A DNA stretch of 64,000 nucleotides from Pandoraea iniqua (GCF_902459685.1 NZ_CABPSF010000001.1:496001-560000), one strand, 5' to 3'. Positions 53,091 to 63,163 are shown, counted from the stretch's first letter. Notes: a model not told the origin generated them from the letters alone. Program-made: numbers and translations.

Positions 53091-54263
53091 TTATTGTGCG
53101 CGTGCACGCTTCTCGGGTGACATCTGCTTGAGGATGAACGGCACCGAGTCTCTGAGCGACGGATTGACCGCTGCATCGTGGTCGAGCCCTTCGTAGACAC
53201 GCACCACCGTGGTCGTACCGGCCGCCGTGACATCGCGCGCGAAAGCCTGCTGCATCATGACCGGCACGTCGATGTCCTCCGAACCCATGCCGATGAACAC
53301 CGGATGCTTGATGCGCAGCGTCGGGTAACGCAGCGACGGCGTCTGGTTATGCATGAGCTTCTGGATCGCCGGTTGCATGCTGTTGCCCCCGTTCAGCCCG
53401 GCGGCCGTGGAGCGTTCGGTCAATTCGCCGATGCACAGCGAGCGCGCCATATCCAGCACTGGCAGTGCCTGCGGCGAGAAGTAGCGCGACGCTTGCAGCG
53501 ACGGGTCTCGATCGGCCGCTGACAGGAAGATGTACATCGCGTAGGGAATCTTCGGATCGGGGGCGCCGGGGTCGGGCTGGCCGGCGAAGATGGCGGCCGC
53601 CGAGGTCTGGGCGTTGAAGTACGGCGTGCCCGTCAGCACCGTTGCGATCACTTTCATGTCCGGCGCGTACACCGGCTGATACCCGGCGGCGGCGAACGCC
53701 GCGTGCGCGCCTTGCGACTGCCCGACGATCACCACCCGGTTCTGCAATGGGAACACGCTGCGTGCGGCCAGCAAGCTGTCGAGCACGCTGTACGCCTCGG
53801 CGCGCGCATTCAGATAGTGATGCAACCCCGGCGAGCCCAGACCGGCGTAATCGGGCGCCACCACGGCAAAGCCGAGCGACAGCCACGTACCGAGATACTG
53901 GGTGTCGCGCTGGCTGCGCACGTTGAGCGACGGTGCACAGGGGCTCGCCACGCCGACCGTGCCGTGTGCCCAGAGGACGACGGGCCAGCCACCGGCGGGC
54001 GTCGGGCCCTTCGGCAGAAACACGGCACCGGTGTCCTCGCGGGCTTCGATACCGCCGACGCCATCGATGGAGCTATAGCGAATACGGAACTGTTCCCCGG
54101 CTTCTGGCAGGCCGTGGTCGGCTTCGAGCGGTAATCGCTCGACGATGGCGCCGTGCGGGATGACGGTGGGGGCGGCCTCGGGCGTGACCGCGTGAGCGGC
54201 ACGTCCGATGACCAGACTGGCGAACAGGGCGGCGCTCGCGTAACGCCACAGACGGTTGAACAT
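53091..54263 (-). CDS. Secreted alpha/beta hydrolase (lipase/esterase-like)
   Basis: A 390-residue exported hydrolase. A signal peptide of about 25 residues ends GRAAHAVTPE. VVLWAHGTVGVASPCAPS gives the oxyanion region and VVIVGQSQGAHAAF the nucleophile serine. GMGSEDIDVPVMMQQ is a likely acid region and YEGLDHDAAVNPSLRDS carries the probable catalytic His. The pattern fits secretory triacylglycerol lipase/poly-ester hydrolases. The ATG at 54263 begins the signal peptide. It follows the 54319-55719 membrane protein gene by 55 bases on the same strand. Confidence 0.84.
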   Translation of the reverse strand: MFNRLWRYASAALFASLVIGRAAHAVTPEAAPTVIPHGAIVERLPLEADHGLPEAGEQFRIRYSSIDGVGGIEAREDTGAVFLPKGPTPAGGWPVVLWAHGTVGVASPCAPSLNVRSQRDTQYLGTWLSLGFAVVAPDYAGLGSPGLHHYLNARAEAYSVLDSLLAARSVFPLQNRVVIVGQSQGAHAAFAAAGYQPVYAPDMKVIATVLTGTPYFNAQTSAAAIFAGQPDPGAPDPKIPYAMYIFLSAADRDPSLQASRYFSPQALPVLDMARSLCIGELTERSTAAGLNGGNSMQPAIQKLMHNQTPSLRYPTLRIKHPVFIGMGSEDIDVPVMMQQAFARDVTAAGTTTVVRVYEGLDHDAAVNPSLRDSVPFILKQMSPEKRARAQ

Positions 54264-54318
54264 GTTGAGCTGTCCTCGTGAGTTGACTGCTGCTAATGGC
54301 AACCCTCGTCCGGCGATT

Positions 54319-55719
54319 TCAGCCGTGCGAGGCCTGATTGCTTTGGGTTTGTGCGGCGGCCTGCTCGGCAGCCTCACGCCATGCGCGACGCGACCGGCGC
54401 ATGCGGCGTAAGGCGAGCGATGACATCGTGATCCAGCCGAACGGACGCGGGTCGACCAGCATGCTCACCGCCCGCGCGTAATCGAGGACGAGACCCGGGG
54501 TCCACGCCATCGTCTTGGCACGTTTGCGCAATTGTGCGGCGACCCACAATTCGGGCGTGAGCCACAGACGAACGAACGTCCACCAGCCCGCATCGTCGCC
54601 ATTGGTCAGTCGTCCGACGCGTCCTTCGATAGCGGCTTCGAGGGCCTTCGCCACGCTGCTCGAACAGTTGCGGTGGGTGAGGTTATACGTGGGGTTCTGC
54701 CGGTACGTCTCCCAGAACGCGGTCAACTGCTGGGGACTGTAGTTCCGGATGCGCACTTTGACGGTCGACGGGCACCACGCTTTCGACTCGGTCACGTAAT
54801 CGGGCTGGAACACACCGGGCACGTCGTTCTCGCGGGTCGCGCGCAGCAACTGACCGAATTGATCCGGCGAGCGGTCGATCTCTTGCGCGGGATACAGGCT
54901 CAGATACACGCCTTCGTGGCTTTCGAGCGCGGCGTGACCGGTCGAAATCACACCGTTCTTGTCGACGGCGGCGATATAGCGATCGATCAGCGGTTGTCGC
55001 CGCGCAGGGGCCTTGGACGAGCCGGAGGGCGTCCAGACGTGCACCGTCAGCGCCGGCTCGCCTTCGGAGGGCGGGCCTTCCCAGCGCGGTGCGCGCGGAC
55101 GGTCACGCCACAGCTTGCGCTTGTCTTCGGGGCTGCCGAGAATCTGCTCGACGCGGAAGCTGCTGCGCATGCGGCGTGCGCGCATGGCCAGCACCAGCAC
55201 GTTCCAGCCGGTGAACACGAGCCCCAGCCCGATGGCATACGGCAGCGTGCCCTTGTAATGCGTGGGGTACGGCTGATAGAAGAACACCGCCACGGCGATT
55301 TCGAAAATACCGCCAGCCATCGCCCATGCCCAGCGCGGGTAGCGGACGACGTAGGCGGCAACGCACTGGAGCAGTCCGTCCGCGAGGAACAGCGTGCCGA
55401 ACAGCATCGACAGCCAGAAGTTGCCATGCTGTTGATGGAAGAAGAGCACCAGCAGCGCCGTGAGCGTGAACGTACCGCCCTTCAGACTGCGCACGATGCG
55501 CTGTCCGCCGACGCCGATGCCGACAATGGCCAGCGTCGCCAGCCCTTCGGCAAGCAACAGCCACGCAAACACGTTGATCGGGAAATGCACGACACCGTCG
55601 AGCGCGTCGACGATGAGTGCCAGCCCGAAGGCAAAGAACAGCGCGCCAATCCAGATCAGCGCACGGGCTCGCCGGCGCAAATAATCGACGCCGAGCAACA
55701 ACAGGATCAGACGTACCAA
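54319..55719 (-). CDS. HdeD/DUF308-like membrane protein fused to a permuted papain-like domain
   Basis: A 466-residue protein. Residues 1-185 hold about six membrane helices in the HdeD/DUF308 manner (IWIGALFFAFGLALIVDAL, GTLFLADGLLQCV). After a basic linker, residues 225-400 form a soluble domain. It has TGHAALESHEGVYLSLYPAQ, with a His that looks catalytic, and later YNLTHRNCSSSVAKALEAAIEG with a Cys. His before Cys, in these settings, is the order of permuted NlpC/P60-type (papain-like) enzymes. The active-site assignment is inference. It may act on lipids or peptides at the membrane. The secreted hydrolase gene follows 55 bases downstream. Confidence 0.7.
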   Translation of the reverse strand: MVRLILLLLGVDYLRRRARALIWIGALFFAFGLALIVDALDGVVHFPINVFAWLLLAEGLATLAIVGIGVGGQRIVRSLKGGTFTLTALLVLFFHQQHGNFWLSMLFGTLFLADGLLQCVAAYVVRYPRWAWAMAGGIFEIAVAVFFYQPYPTHYKGTLPYAIGLGLVFTGWNVLVLAMRARRMRSSFRVEQILGSPEDKRKLWRDRPRAPRWEGPPSEGEPALTVHVWTPSGSSKAPARRQPLIDRYIAAVDKNGVISTGHAALESHEGVYLSLYPAQEIDRSPDQFGQLLRATRENDVPGVFQPDYVTESKAWCPSTVKVRIRNYSPQQLTAFWETYRQNPTYNLTHRNCSSSVAKALEAAIEGRVGRLTNGDDAGWWTFVRLWLTPELWVAAQLRKRAKTMAWTPGLVLDYARAVSMLVDPRPFGWITMSSLALRRMRRSRRAWREAAEQAAAQTQSNQASHG

Positions 55720-55845
55720 CGCAGGGTCTCCATCGCATGCGTCGCAACGCCGTCGGTGCCGGGCGTCACGGGCATCCCGTTCACGGGGGATGTGGGAAAA
55801 AGCTTGTTTTGTGGTGCTATGTTAGCGCGTGTACCGTGACAGGCC

Positions 55846-55888
55846 AAAAACAAAGGCGGCGCGCTCCATGAGGAACGCGCCGCCTTTG
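55846..55888 (-). terminator. Terminator of argG
   Basis: A perfect 13-base stem CAAAGGCGGCGCG (55851-55863) / CGCGCCGCCTTTG (55876-55888). On the minus strand it is followed by a run of T from the A5 at 55846-55850. It lies 75 bases past the argG stop. Confidence 0.9.
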
Positions 55889-55961
55889 TTGCGGCAAGAC
55901 AGCGCCGGCACCCTAACCGCCCCTTACAACATCGGGGGGCTGGGCTGCCGGACGGCCCGTC

Positions 55962-57317
<1,356 letters not shown>

Positions 57318-57373
57318 TTAACCTGTCAAGTATCCCTGTCAGGGCTATGGATGGTCAAGTCTGATGGCCGATT

Positions 57374-57391
57374 CCCATCCATTAGGATGGG
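57374..57391. other. Small hairpin between LysR and argG
   Basis: CCCATCC-ATTA-GGATGGG, a perfect 7-base stem just downstream of the LysR stop (57399) and 80 bases upstream of argG. It has no T tract. It could weakly separate the two transcription units. Confidence 0.35.
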
Positions 57392-57398
57392 CTTCGGG

Positions 57399-58295
57399 CT
57401 ACCACTGCACCCCCGCCACGCTGCATGCCGAGGCCAAAAACTCGGAAAACGCGCGAATCACGAGCGATGCCTGACGATGCTGCGGGTAGACGACGTGAAT
57501 GGCCGTCGGCGCCGGGGCGAAGTCATCGAGCACGGTGACCAGACGCCCGCTCAGCAAGGCCGGCGCGACGATGAACACCGGCAGCCACGTCAGCCCGAGG
57601 TCCGCCACGGCGGCATCGCGTGCCAATTCGCCGTTATTGACCCGCAGACGGCCCGACACGGAAATCTCTACCGGACTCCCGTCGCGCGCATAAGTCCAGC
57701 TCACACGCTGGCTATGGCCGTAGGGCAGCAGGGCATGCTCGCGCAGGTCTTCGGGGGTGAGCGGCGTGCCGTGGGCGGCCAGATAGCGGGGGCTGGCGCA
57801 CGTCACCATGCGCATGGGCGCCACCGCACGCGCAATCAGCGACGAATCGGCCAGCGCGCCGATGCGCACCGCCACGTCGTAGCCTTCGCCGATGATGTCG
57901 ACCGTGCGGTCGTTCAACTCGAGTTCGATGGTGACGTCGGGGTAGGTCGCCAGAAACGACGGGATGACCGAGCCGAGAAACATCGTGCCGAACGACATCG
58001 GCGCCGAGACGCGCAAATTGCCGCGCGGGCGCTCGCCCTGACTGCTCACAGCAAGATTGGCGGCTTCCACGTCATCGAGAATGCGCCGTGCCCGAGCGTA
58101 GTAGATCTGGCCGAGGTCGGTCACGGCAAGCCGCCGCGTCGTGCGCAGCAGTAGCCGGACGCCAAGGTTCTGTTCCAGCGTCGAGATGCGCCGGCTCACA
58201 AACTGCTTCGACAAGCCGAGTCTGGCCGCCGCCCCGGTAAAGCTCATCGCTTCCACCGCGCTCACGAAGATGCGCATGTCGTCGAGCAGATCCAT
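57399..58295 (-). CDS. LysR-family transcriptional regulator
   Basis: A 298-residue regulator of the DsdC/AaeR-like crp group. The N-terminal helix-turn-helix reads MRIFVSAVEAMSFTGAAARLGLSKQFVSRRISTLEQNLG. The effector domain includes YARARRILDDVEAANLAVSSQ and GEGYDVAVRIGALADSSL. It follows the EamA exporter on the same strand (121 bases) and precedes argG, but no target can be named. The ATG at 58295 is where homology begins. Confidence 0.9.
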   Translation of the reverse strand: MDLLDDMRIFVSAVEAMSFTGAAARLGLSKQFVSRRISTLEQNLGVRLLLRTTRRLAVTDLGQIYYARARRILDDVEAANLAVSSQGERPRGNLRVSAPMSFGTMFLGSVIPSFLATYPDVTIELELNDRTVDIIGEGYDVAVRIGALADSSLIARAVAPMRMVTCASPRYLAAHGTPLTPEDLREHALLPYGHSQRVSWTYARDGSPVEISVSGRLRVNNGELARDAAVADLGLTWLPVFIVAPALLSGRLVTVLDDFAPAPTAIHVVYPQHRQASLVIRAFSEFLASACSVAGVQW

Positions 58296-58416
58296 CCGTC
58301 AAATTCCAGTCATGGGAAGGGTTAGGTGACAACGCGCAGCGATGCGGCGTCATTGTCACCTGAGAGCCGACAATCTTAACCGAGTCCTATGAACTGTCCC
58401 GGGACGGTTCGGCGCC

Positions 58417-59265
58417 TTACCGCAATGCCAGCCGCAGTCCGAGCAGAATCGCCGCTGTGCCGCCGACGGCGAGCAGGGTCGGTTGATGCCCGAAGATGCC
58501 CCAGTCGAGTAGCGCAGTCACCACGGGGACGAGATAAAACAGGCTGGTCACCGTCACGAGGTTGCCCGCCGCGATCATGCGGTAGAGCAGCAGCGTCGCA
58601 CCGACCGAAATCACCACGCCCATGTAGAGCAGCGGCAACCAGAAGCCCGCCGAGTTATCGAAGTGCCACGGCTGTGTCGGCGCGACCAGCACGGCGAGTG
58701 CCAACCCGACGGCGTACTGAAGGGGCAGCACGTCGAGAGGCGTCTGCCGGGAGCCCTTCTGCGCAATCGTGCCGAGCGTCATGCAGGCGAGCGCGGTGAG
58801 TGCCCATATCGACCCGGCCGCCGACAACCGCGCCGACATCAGACTCTGCGCCACGACGAGTGCCAAACCGCCCAGCGCCAATGCCAGCCCCGCGAGGCGT
58901 TGCGCGCTGCGCGATCGCTCAAGCGCCACGAGCGTGAGAATCGGCTGCACGCCGAGCACCGTGGCGAGCGCACCGGGCGTGATGCCGTGTGCCAGTGCCA
59001 GCAGATACGCCGCCTGATAACCGCCGATGAGCAGCACCCCGGTACCTGCAACGCGCCAGCGTGTGCCGGGTGCTGGCCACCACTGACGCCGCGTGATGGC
59101 GAGCAACGTGAGCGCGGCCAGCGCCACACCGAGACGTATTACCAGAAACGCGAATGCCGACGCGTGCGTCAGCCCCCATTTGGCAGCGAGTGCGCCGCCG
59201 CTCCACAGCAGGACGAACAACATCGTTGTGCCATGCCGGCGCAACCAGAGACCATCGACTTGCAT
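58417..59265 (-). CDS. EamA/DMT-family transporter (RhtA/YddG-like)
   Basis: A 282-residue inner-membrane exporter with 10 predicted helices in two EamA repeats, the drug/metabolite transporter superfamily. TMLFVLLWSGGALAAKWGLTHASAFAFLVIRLGVAL begins the first repeat. GITPGALATVLGVQPILTL ends it, and VTVTSLFYLVPVVTALLDW begins the last helices. The ATG at 59265 has AGGGGAAAG upstream; the extra upstream codons lack homology. The substrate is unknown, typically an amino acid or drug. Confidence 0.87.
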   Translation of the reverse strand: MQVDGLWLRRHGTTMLFVLLWSGGALAAKWGLTHASAFAFLVIRLGVALAALTLLAITRRQWWPAPGTRWRVAGTGVLLIGGYQAAYLLALAHGITPGALATVLGVQPILTLVALERSRSAQRLAGLALALGGLALVVAQSLMSARLSAAGSIWALTALACMTLGTIAQKGSRQTPLDVLPLQYAVGLALAVLVAPTQPWHFDNSAGFWLPLLYMGVVISVGATLLLYRMIAAGNLVTVTSLFYLVPVVTALLDWGIFGHQPTLLAVGGTAAILLGLRLALR

Positions 59266-59802
59266 TGTGCTTTCCCCTACGCAGGTAGTCCGGCCTGTGG
59301 CGTATGGCCATGACATGCGTGCCGCAATGCGCGTTGTCGTGCGCACGAGGTAACGCTGTCGTCATGGCGAGACGACGCAACAGGAGGAACAGAATTCGGA
59401 ATCGAATCAGGACGTCGCGCTGCGGGTGTCAAACACCCGAACGACGTCCGGTGGCGTCAGACCACGGTGACGTCGGTCACCACGGCCACGACACTGGCGA
59501 CAGCCGCGACGACGACAGCGTCGGGCGGTGCCACGCCGGCTGGCGGGGGAGGCGCTACGGCTGCAAAGCGTCCTCGCAGGCGCGAGCCGACACCGCGCGA
59601 GGGCGGCGATACGGCAAGGCGGATGGACGCGTGAGCAGTCATGGAGAAAATTGGGTGATGAAAAATGCGCACGTCACTCGACGGGCGTGCACACACTGTA
59701 CACGGCACATTCGCTGGCGGCAAGTTGGTTGGCGCAGCGGCGACCCTTTGAACGCATGTGCCGCTTCGCCCGTTCGAGATCAGTCGCTCGCAGCACCTGC
59801 AC
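59266..59802. other. Intergenic region without a convincing gene
   Basis: About 540 bases. Open frames exist on both strands, but they are Arg- or Val/Ala-rich low-complexity reads. The best is a 61-codon minus frame at 59457-59642, which lacks a ribosome-binding site and any recognised motif. The left end holds the EamA promoter. No terminator hairpin with a T tract was seen. Confidence 0.4.
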
Positions 59803-60825
59803 TCACGCCATTTGCCAGTCCCCAGTGCGTTCGACGCTCGGTGAGGTCTCGCCATCGCGCCATGCCACGGGCAACGCGCCGCGCACGCGACGTACTTCAC
59901 GCACGTGAACACGTACGAGCCGCAACGCGCCGACAAAGCCGCTCTGTGTTTCGTCATGCCAAAGAATTTCGGCATCGCCCGCCACGTGCAGAAAATCGCC
60001 TGAAGCGAAGTCGACGAAGAGCAACCCGACGCGCGGGTTCACGAGCAAATTGCCCAGCGTATTGAAAAACGAGTTGCCGCGAAAGTCGGGCCACGTCAGC
60101 GTGTGCGCATCGTCGACGCGCACGAACCCCGGCTTGCCGCCGCGATGCGATACGTCGGCGCCCGCGCTGCGTGCGGTGGCGCTTTCGCCGGCGTAGAACG
60201 ACGCGACGAAGAAGGTTTCCGCGCTGGCGATTTGCCACTGCGCGTCGTCGTCGAGTGCGGTCTGCGGCGCCTCGGCTTCGGGCGGCGCAGCATGCGCCTC
60301 CGGCGTGATCTCACGCTTGCGGATGTACTGCGGACAATTGCCGAAACTCTGCGCTACACGCACGGCAAAGCCCTGCGCATCACTCTCGATGACTGGCCCA
60401 TTGATGCGATTGCGGCGTCGCGTCGACGGTTCGAGTCCGAGTACGCCTACCGGGGCGCCGGGCGTCATCGTGCCGTAGAGCGGATCGGTCGGCGGCGGCA
60501 GCCCATCGACGCGCAGCACCGTGGGATCGGGCGAGTGGACGAAACCCGGCGTGCCGCTAAGCAGTGTGGCCCACGGTTGCGCGGCATCATCCAGCCCGCC
60601 GACCACCAGAAACGGCAGTTGCGGAAAGAACTGGCGATGCTGCTCGGGCATTGCTGTGCGGATCACTTTGGGACCGACTTCCGCCATCGCCTCACGCGAG
60701 CCCGCGAGCGTTTGCACCACCGCTTCGCCCGCGTGGAACGGCGAGTCGGGGCTCAAGATCGGCACGGGCAGCGGCAGCGGCAACAGATTCTCCCAGTCAG
60801 CGGGAGCATGGCGGATGTCGTTCAT
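59803..60825 (-). CDS. Pyridoxamine 5'-phosphate oxidase-like flavin-binding protein
   Basis: A 340-residue protein of the PPOX-like split-barrel family (the large COG3576/HugZ-distant group). FHAGEAVVQTLAGSREAMAEVGPKVIR at the N-terminus, QLPFLVVGGLDDAAQPWATLL in the flavin-binding barrel, and FVASFYAG, GGKPGFVRVDDAHTLTWPDFRGNSFFNTLGNLLVNPRVGLLFVDF in the second barrel are typical. It probably binds FMN and reduces an unknown compound. The GST gene ends 18 bases upstream, so the pair forms one operon. Confidence 0.82.
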   Translation of the reverse strand: MNDIRHAPADWENLLPLPLPVPILSPDSPFHAGEAVVQTLAGSREAMAEVGPKVIRTAMPEQHRQFFPQLPFLVVGGLDDAAQPWATLLSGTPGFVHSPDPTVLRVDGLPPPTDPLYGTMTPGAPVGVLGLEPSTRRRNRINGPVIESDAQGFAVRVAQSFGNCPQYIRKREITPEAHAAPPEAEAPQTALDDDAQWQIASAETFFVASFYAGESATARSAGADVSHRGGKPGFVRVDDAHTLTWPDFRGNSFFNTLGNLLVNPRVGLLFVDFASGDFLHVAGDAEILWHDETQSGFVGALRLVRVHVREVRRVRGALPVAWRDGETSPSVERTGDWQMA

Positions 60826-60843
60826 GATCGCCTCACACTCGGT

Positions 60844-61527
60844 TCACGCGGCCGCGTTCAGGCCGCACGGCAGCGATGCCATCGGCACGAACCCCGGCAA
60901 TGCGGCGACGCGCTCAAGCCACGCACGCACAGCCGGATAGGGTTCGAGCGTCACATTCCCTTCCGGGGCGTGCGCCAGATACGCGTAACAGGCGAGATCG
61001 GCAATCGTGGGTGTGGCGCTGGCGAGGAATGCTGTCGCGGCCGGCGCCGTCAGGTGCGCTTCCATGCGCGTGAGCAACTGGTTGGCGCGCTGGATCATGT
61101 CCACGGTATCGCCCGGGCGCTTGAACGCCACCACGATGCGGGCGGCAGCCGCCCCGAAGGCCAGATCGCCGGCGGCGACCGAAAGCCAGCGTTGCACGTT
61201 AGCGGCCGCCACCGGATCGCGCGGCAGCCACGTGCCGGCCGGGTCATAACGCGACGCGAGGTAGACCAGAATGGCGTTCGAATCGCTGAGAATCACGCCG
61301 TTGTCGTCGATCGCCGGCACCTGTCCGAAGGGATTGATGGCGAGAAACGGCGGTTGCAAATGTTCTTTGCCCGGAAGATCGACATCGACCGTCTCGAACG
61401 GCAGGTTCAGCAGGTGCAGCATCAGCTCGACGCGATGACAGTGCCCAGAGAGGGCGAACCGATACAGCCGGATCGGGCGGTTCAGGTGGTTCGGGGAAGC
61501 GTGGGATGAAGCGGCTGATGCAGTCAT
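60844..61527 (-). CDS. Glutathione S-transferase family protein
   Basis: A 227-residue GST. The N-terminal thioredoxin-like domain reads IRLYRFALSGHCHRVELMLHLL, with glutathione contacts in FGQVPAIDDNGVILSDSNAILVYLA. A helical C-terminal domain has ANQLLTRMEAHL and TPTIADLACYAYLA. The ATG at 61527 has GGAG upstream. It is divergent from the LysR gene at 61696, its likely regulator, and is co-transcribed with the PPOX-like gene, giving a small detoxification operon. Confidence 0.9.
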   Translation of the reverse strand: MTASAASSHASPNHLNRPIRLYRFALSGHCHRVELMLHLLNLPFETVDVDLPGKEHLQPPFLAINPFGQVPAIDDNGVILSDSNAILVYLASRYDPAGTWLPRDPVAAANVQRWLSVAAGDLAFGAAAARIVVAFKRPGDTVDMIQRANQLLTRMEAHLTAPAATAFLASATPTIADLACYAYLAHAPEGNVTLEPYPAVRAWLERVAALPGFVPMASLPCGLNAAA

Positions 61528-61664
61528 GAGAAAGCTCCGGTGACGTCGCGAGTTGTGGGCGCGCTGGCGTCGCACTTTCTGCTACCGGCGCGCCATTCAC
61601 GTATCCGACACCTGCATTGTTATTCCTATTGAATTCCGGATAAATGGCGAAGAACTGATTTGAC

Positions 61665-61683
61665 TACTCCGGTAAGTGGAGTA
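61665..61683. promoter_or_regulatory. Candidate LysR operator in the GST/LysR divergent region
   Basis: TACTCC (61665-61670) and GGAGTA (61678-61683) form a perfect dyad with a seven-base centre, 13 bases before the LysR start codon and 138 bases from the GST start. It is the only clear dyad in the divergent gap. Confidence 0.45.
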
Positions 61684-61695
61684 ATGTGACTTCCC

Positions 61696-62625
61696 ATGGA
61701 TAAACTTCGTGCCATGCAGACCTTTGTCGCCATCGTGGATCAGGGCAGCCTGAGCGCGGCGGCGCGCGCCCTCGATTCCTCACTGCCGGCGGTGGTGCGC
61801 ACGCTGGCGGCGCTCGAAACCTCGCTCGACGTGCGATTACTCAACCGCACCACGCGGCGTCAGGCGCTGACCGAAGAAGGGCTCGCCTATCTGGACACCT
61901 GCCGCCGGATCCTCGGTGAGTTGCACGAGGCCGAGGCACGTCTGGCGGAACGCCACGAGGCGCCGACCGGCACGCTCGTGGTCACGGCGCCGGTGCTCTT
62001 CGGCCAGTTGCACGTGGCGCCCGCCTTGCATCGCTTCCTGCGGGCGTATCCCGCCATCAAATGCCGGTTGTTGCTGAACGACCGCGTGGTGAATTTGTGG
62101 GAAGAGGGGATCGACGTGGGTATTCGCATCTCACCGCTCGACGACTCCACGCTGGTCGCGCAGACGCTCGGTGCCATCCGGCGCGTGGTGGTCGCCAGCC
62201 CCGCGTGTCTGGCGGAGCAGGGCGAGGTGACGCATCCGCGCGAGTTGATCGGCAAGAACTGTATCCGTGCTTATGGGGTCGGTTACGCGCAGTGGCGCTT
62301 CTGGGAGAAAGGCGAAAAAGGGGAGAAGGGCGAGAAGGGCGAAGGTGGCCGCGAGTTTGCGGTGCCGGTCGACGGCAATCTGGAGGTCAATCACGGACTG
62401 GCGGCGATCGAGGCCTGCATCGGCGGACTTGGCTATGGCAGCTTCTTGTCCTATCAGGTGGTCGGGCCGTTGGCCGATGGCCGCCTCAAGCGCGTACTCA
62501 CGGACTACGAAGGACCCGCGCGTCCGGTCAGCATCGTCTATCCGCACGCACGGCTGCTGCCGTCGCGCACGCGTGCATTCGTCGAGTGGATGAAGAAGGA
62601 ATTGCGCGACGTGCCGATGGTGTGA
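61696..62625 (+). CDS. LysR-family regulator with an inserted Gly-Glu-Lys repeat
   Basis: A 309-residue LysR protein. The N-terminal helix-turn-helix is MQTFVAIVDQGSLSAAARALDSSLPAVVRTLAALE. The effector domain includes LWEEGIDVGIRISPLDDSTLVAQ and VNHGLAAIEACIGGLGYGSFLSYQVV. Around residues 204-216, between two conserved strands, lies a run of Gly-Glu-Lys tripeptides (EKGEKGEKGEKGEGG) encoded by near-perfect 9-base DNA repeats. This insertion is not part of the family. It is divergent from the GST-PPOX operon, its likely target. Confidence 0.87.
   Translation: MDKLRAMQTFVAIVDQGSLSAAARALDSSLPAVVRTLAALETSLDVRLLNRTTRRQALTEEGLAYLDTCRRILGELHEAEARLAERHEAPTGTLVVTAPVLFGQLHVAPALHRFLRAYPAIKCRLLLNDRVVNLWEEGIDVGIRISPLDDSTLVAQTLGAIRRVVVASPACLAEQGEVTHPRELIGKNCIRAYGVGYAQWRFWEKGEKGEKGEKGEGGREFAVPVDGNLEVNHGLAAIEACIGGLGYGSFLSYQVVGPLADGRLKRVLTDYEGPARPVSIVYPHARLLPSRTRAFVEWMKKELRDVPMV
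62306..62347 (+). repeat. In-frame 9-base repeat inside the LysR gene
   Basis: Units of the form GAGAAAGGC / GAAAAAGGG / GAGAAGGGC / GAGAAGGGC / GAAGGTGGC follow one another in frame, coding Glu-Lys-Gly steps. It is typical of replication slippage. Confidence 0.8.
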
Positions 62626-62674
62626 GGCATGCGCGAAGGCGGGCATCGAAGCGAAATTCGGGCGCCAGACAAAA

Positions 62675-62735
62675 GAAGGCGGAAAGCGACAGTGCCGCTT
62701 TCCGCTAAAAAGCCCGCCGACGCCAACCGGCGGGC
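62675..62735 (-). terminator. Tandem terminators of the secreted repeat-protein gene
   Basis: Two hairpins read leftward. GCCCGCCG (62712-62719) / CGGCGGGC (62728-62735) is followed on the minus strand by CTTTTTA. GCGGAAAGCG (62679-62688) / CGCTTTCCGC (62696-62705) is followed by CTTCTTTT. The first lies 128 bases after the gene stop. The LysR gene on the plus strand could use them in reverse. Confidence 0.7.
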
Positions 62736-62863
62736 CGCTTCGTTCATGTCGCTCGAACCGTGTGAATCGTACGAGTCGATCGCTGTATCAGAGGCTTGGG
62801 CGTCATGCGTCAGGTGCTCATCGCGCCCATCGCGTGGAAGGGGGCTAATCGCGAACTGCGCGA

Positions 62864-63163
62864 TCAGTCACGGCGCCAGCCGCGATGCCAGCCGCGGTCA
62901 TGACGGTCATGGCGATCGTCCCAGCGGCGTTCGCGCCAGTCGTCCCAGCGATCGCGGCCGTAGTAGACCACCGGGCGCGGTTCGACATACACAGGGCGCG
63001 GCTGCACGTACACCGGTTGCGGTGCCACGTAGACCGGCTGCGGCGCGGCATAGACCGGTGCCGGCACGCCGAGATACACACCGACGTCCACGTGAGCCGA
63101 TGCGGCACCTGATGCGGCAGCGGCGGCTACGCCAAGGGCAGCGATGATGAGAAAGCGTTTCAT
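62864..63163 (-). CDS. Small exported protein with a Pro-Val-Tyr repeat and basic/aromatic tail
   Basis: A 99-residue protein. A clear signal peptide, MKRFLIIAALGVAAAAASGAASA, is followed by VDVGVYLGVPAP. An eight-residue repeat then runs VYAAPQP, VYVAPQP, VYVQPRP, VYVEPRP. The tail is dominated by Asp, Arg, His and Trp (DRWDDWRERRWDDRHDRHDRG). Small proteins of this kind are common in Burkholderiales, but their function is unknown. A good AGGA ribosome site precedes the ATG at 63163. The His/Asp-rich tail could bind metal, as an inference. Confidence 0.8.
   Translation of the reverse strand: MKRFLIIAALGVAAAAASGAASAHVDVGVYLGVPAPVYAAPQPVYVAPQPVYVQPRPVYVEPRPVVYYGRDRWDDWRERRWDDRHDRHDRGWHRGWRRD

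Noticed and set aside
59457-59642. 61-codon minus-strand gene
   Set aside because: Val/Ala-rich low-complexity read without a ribosome-binding site or homology; not listed as a gene.
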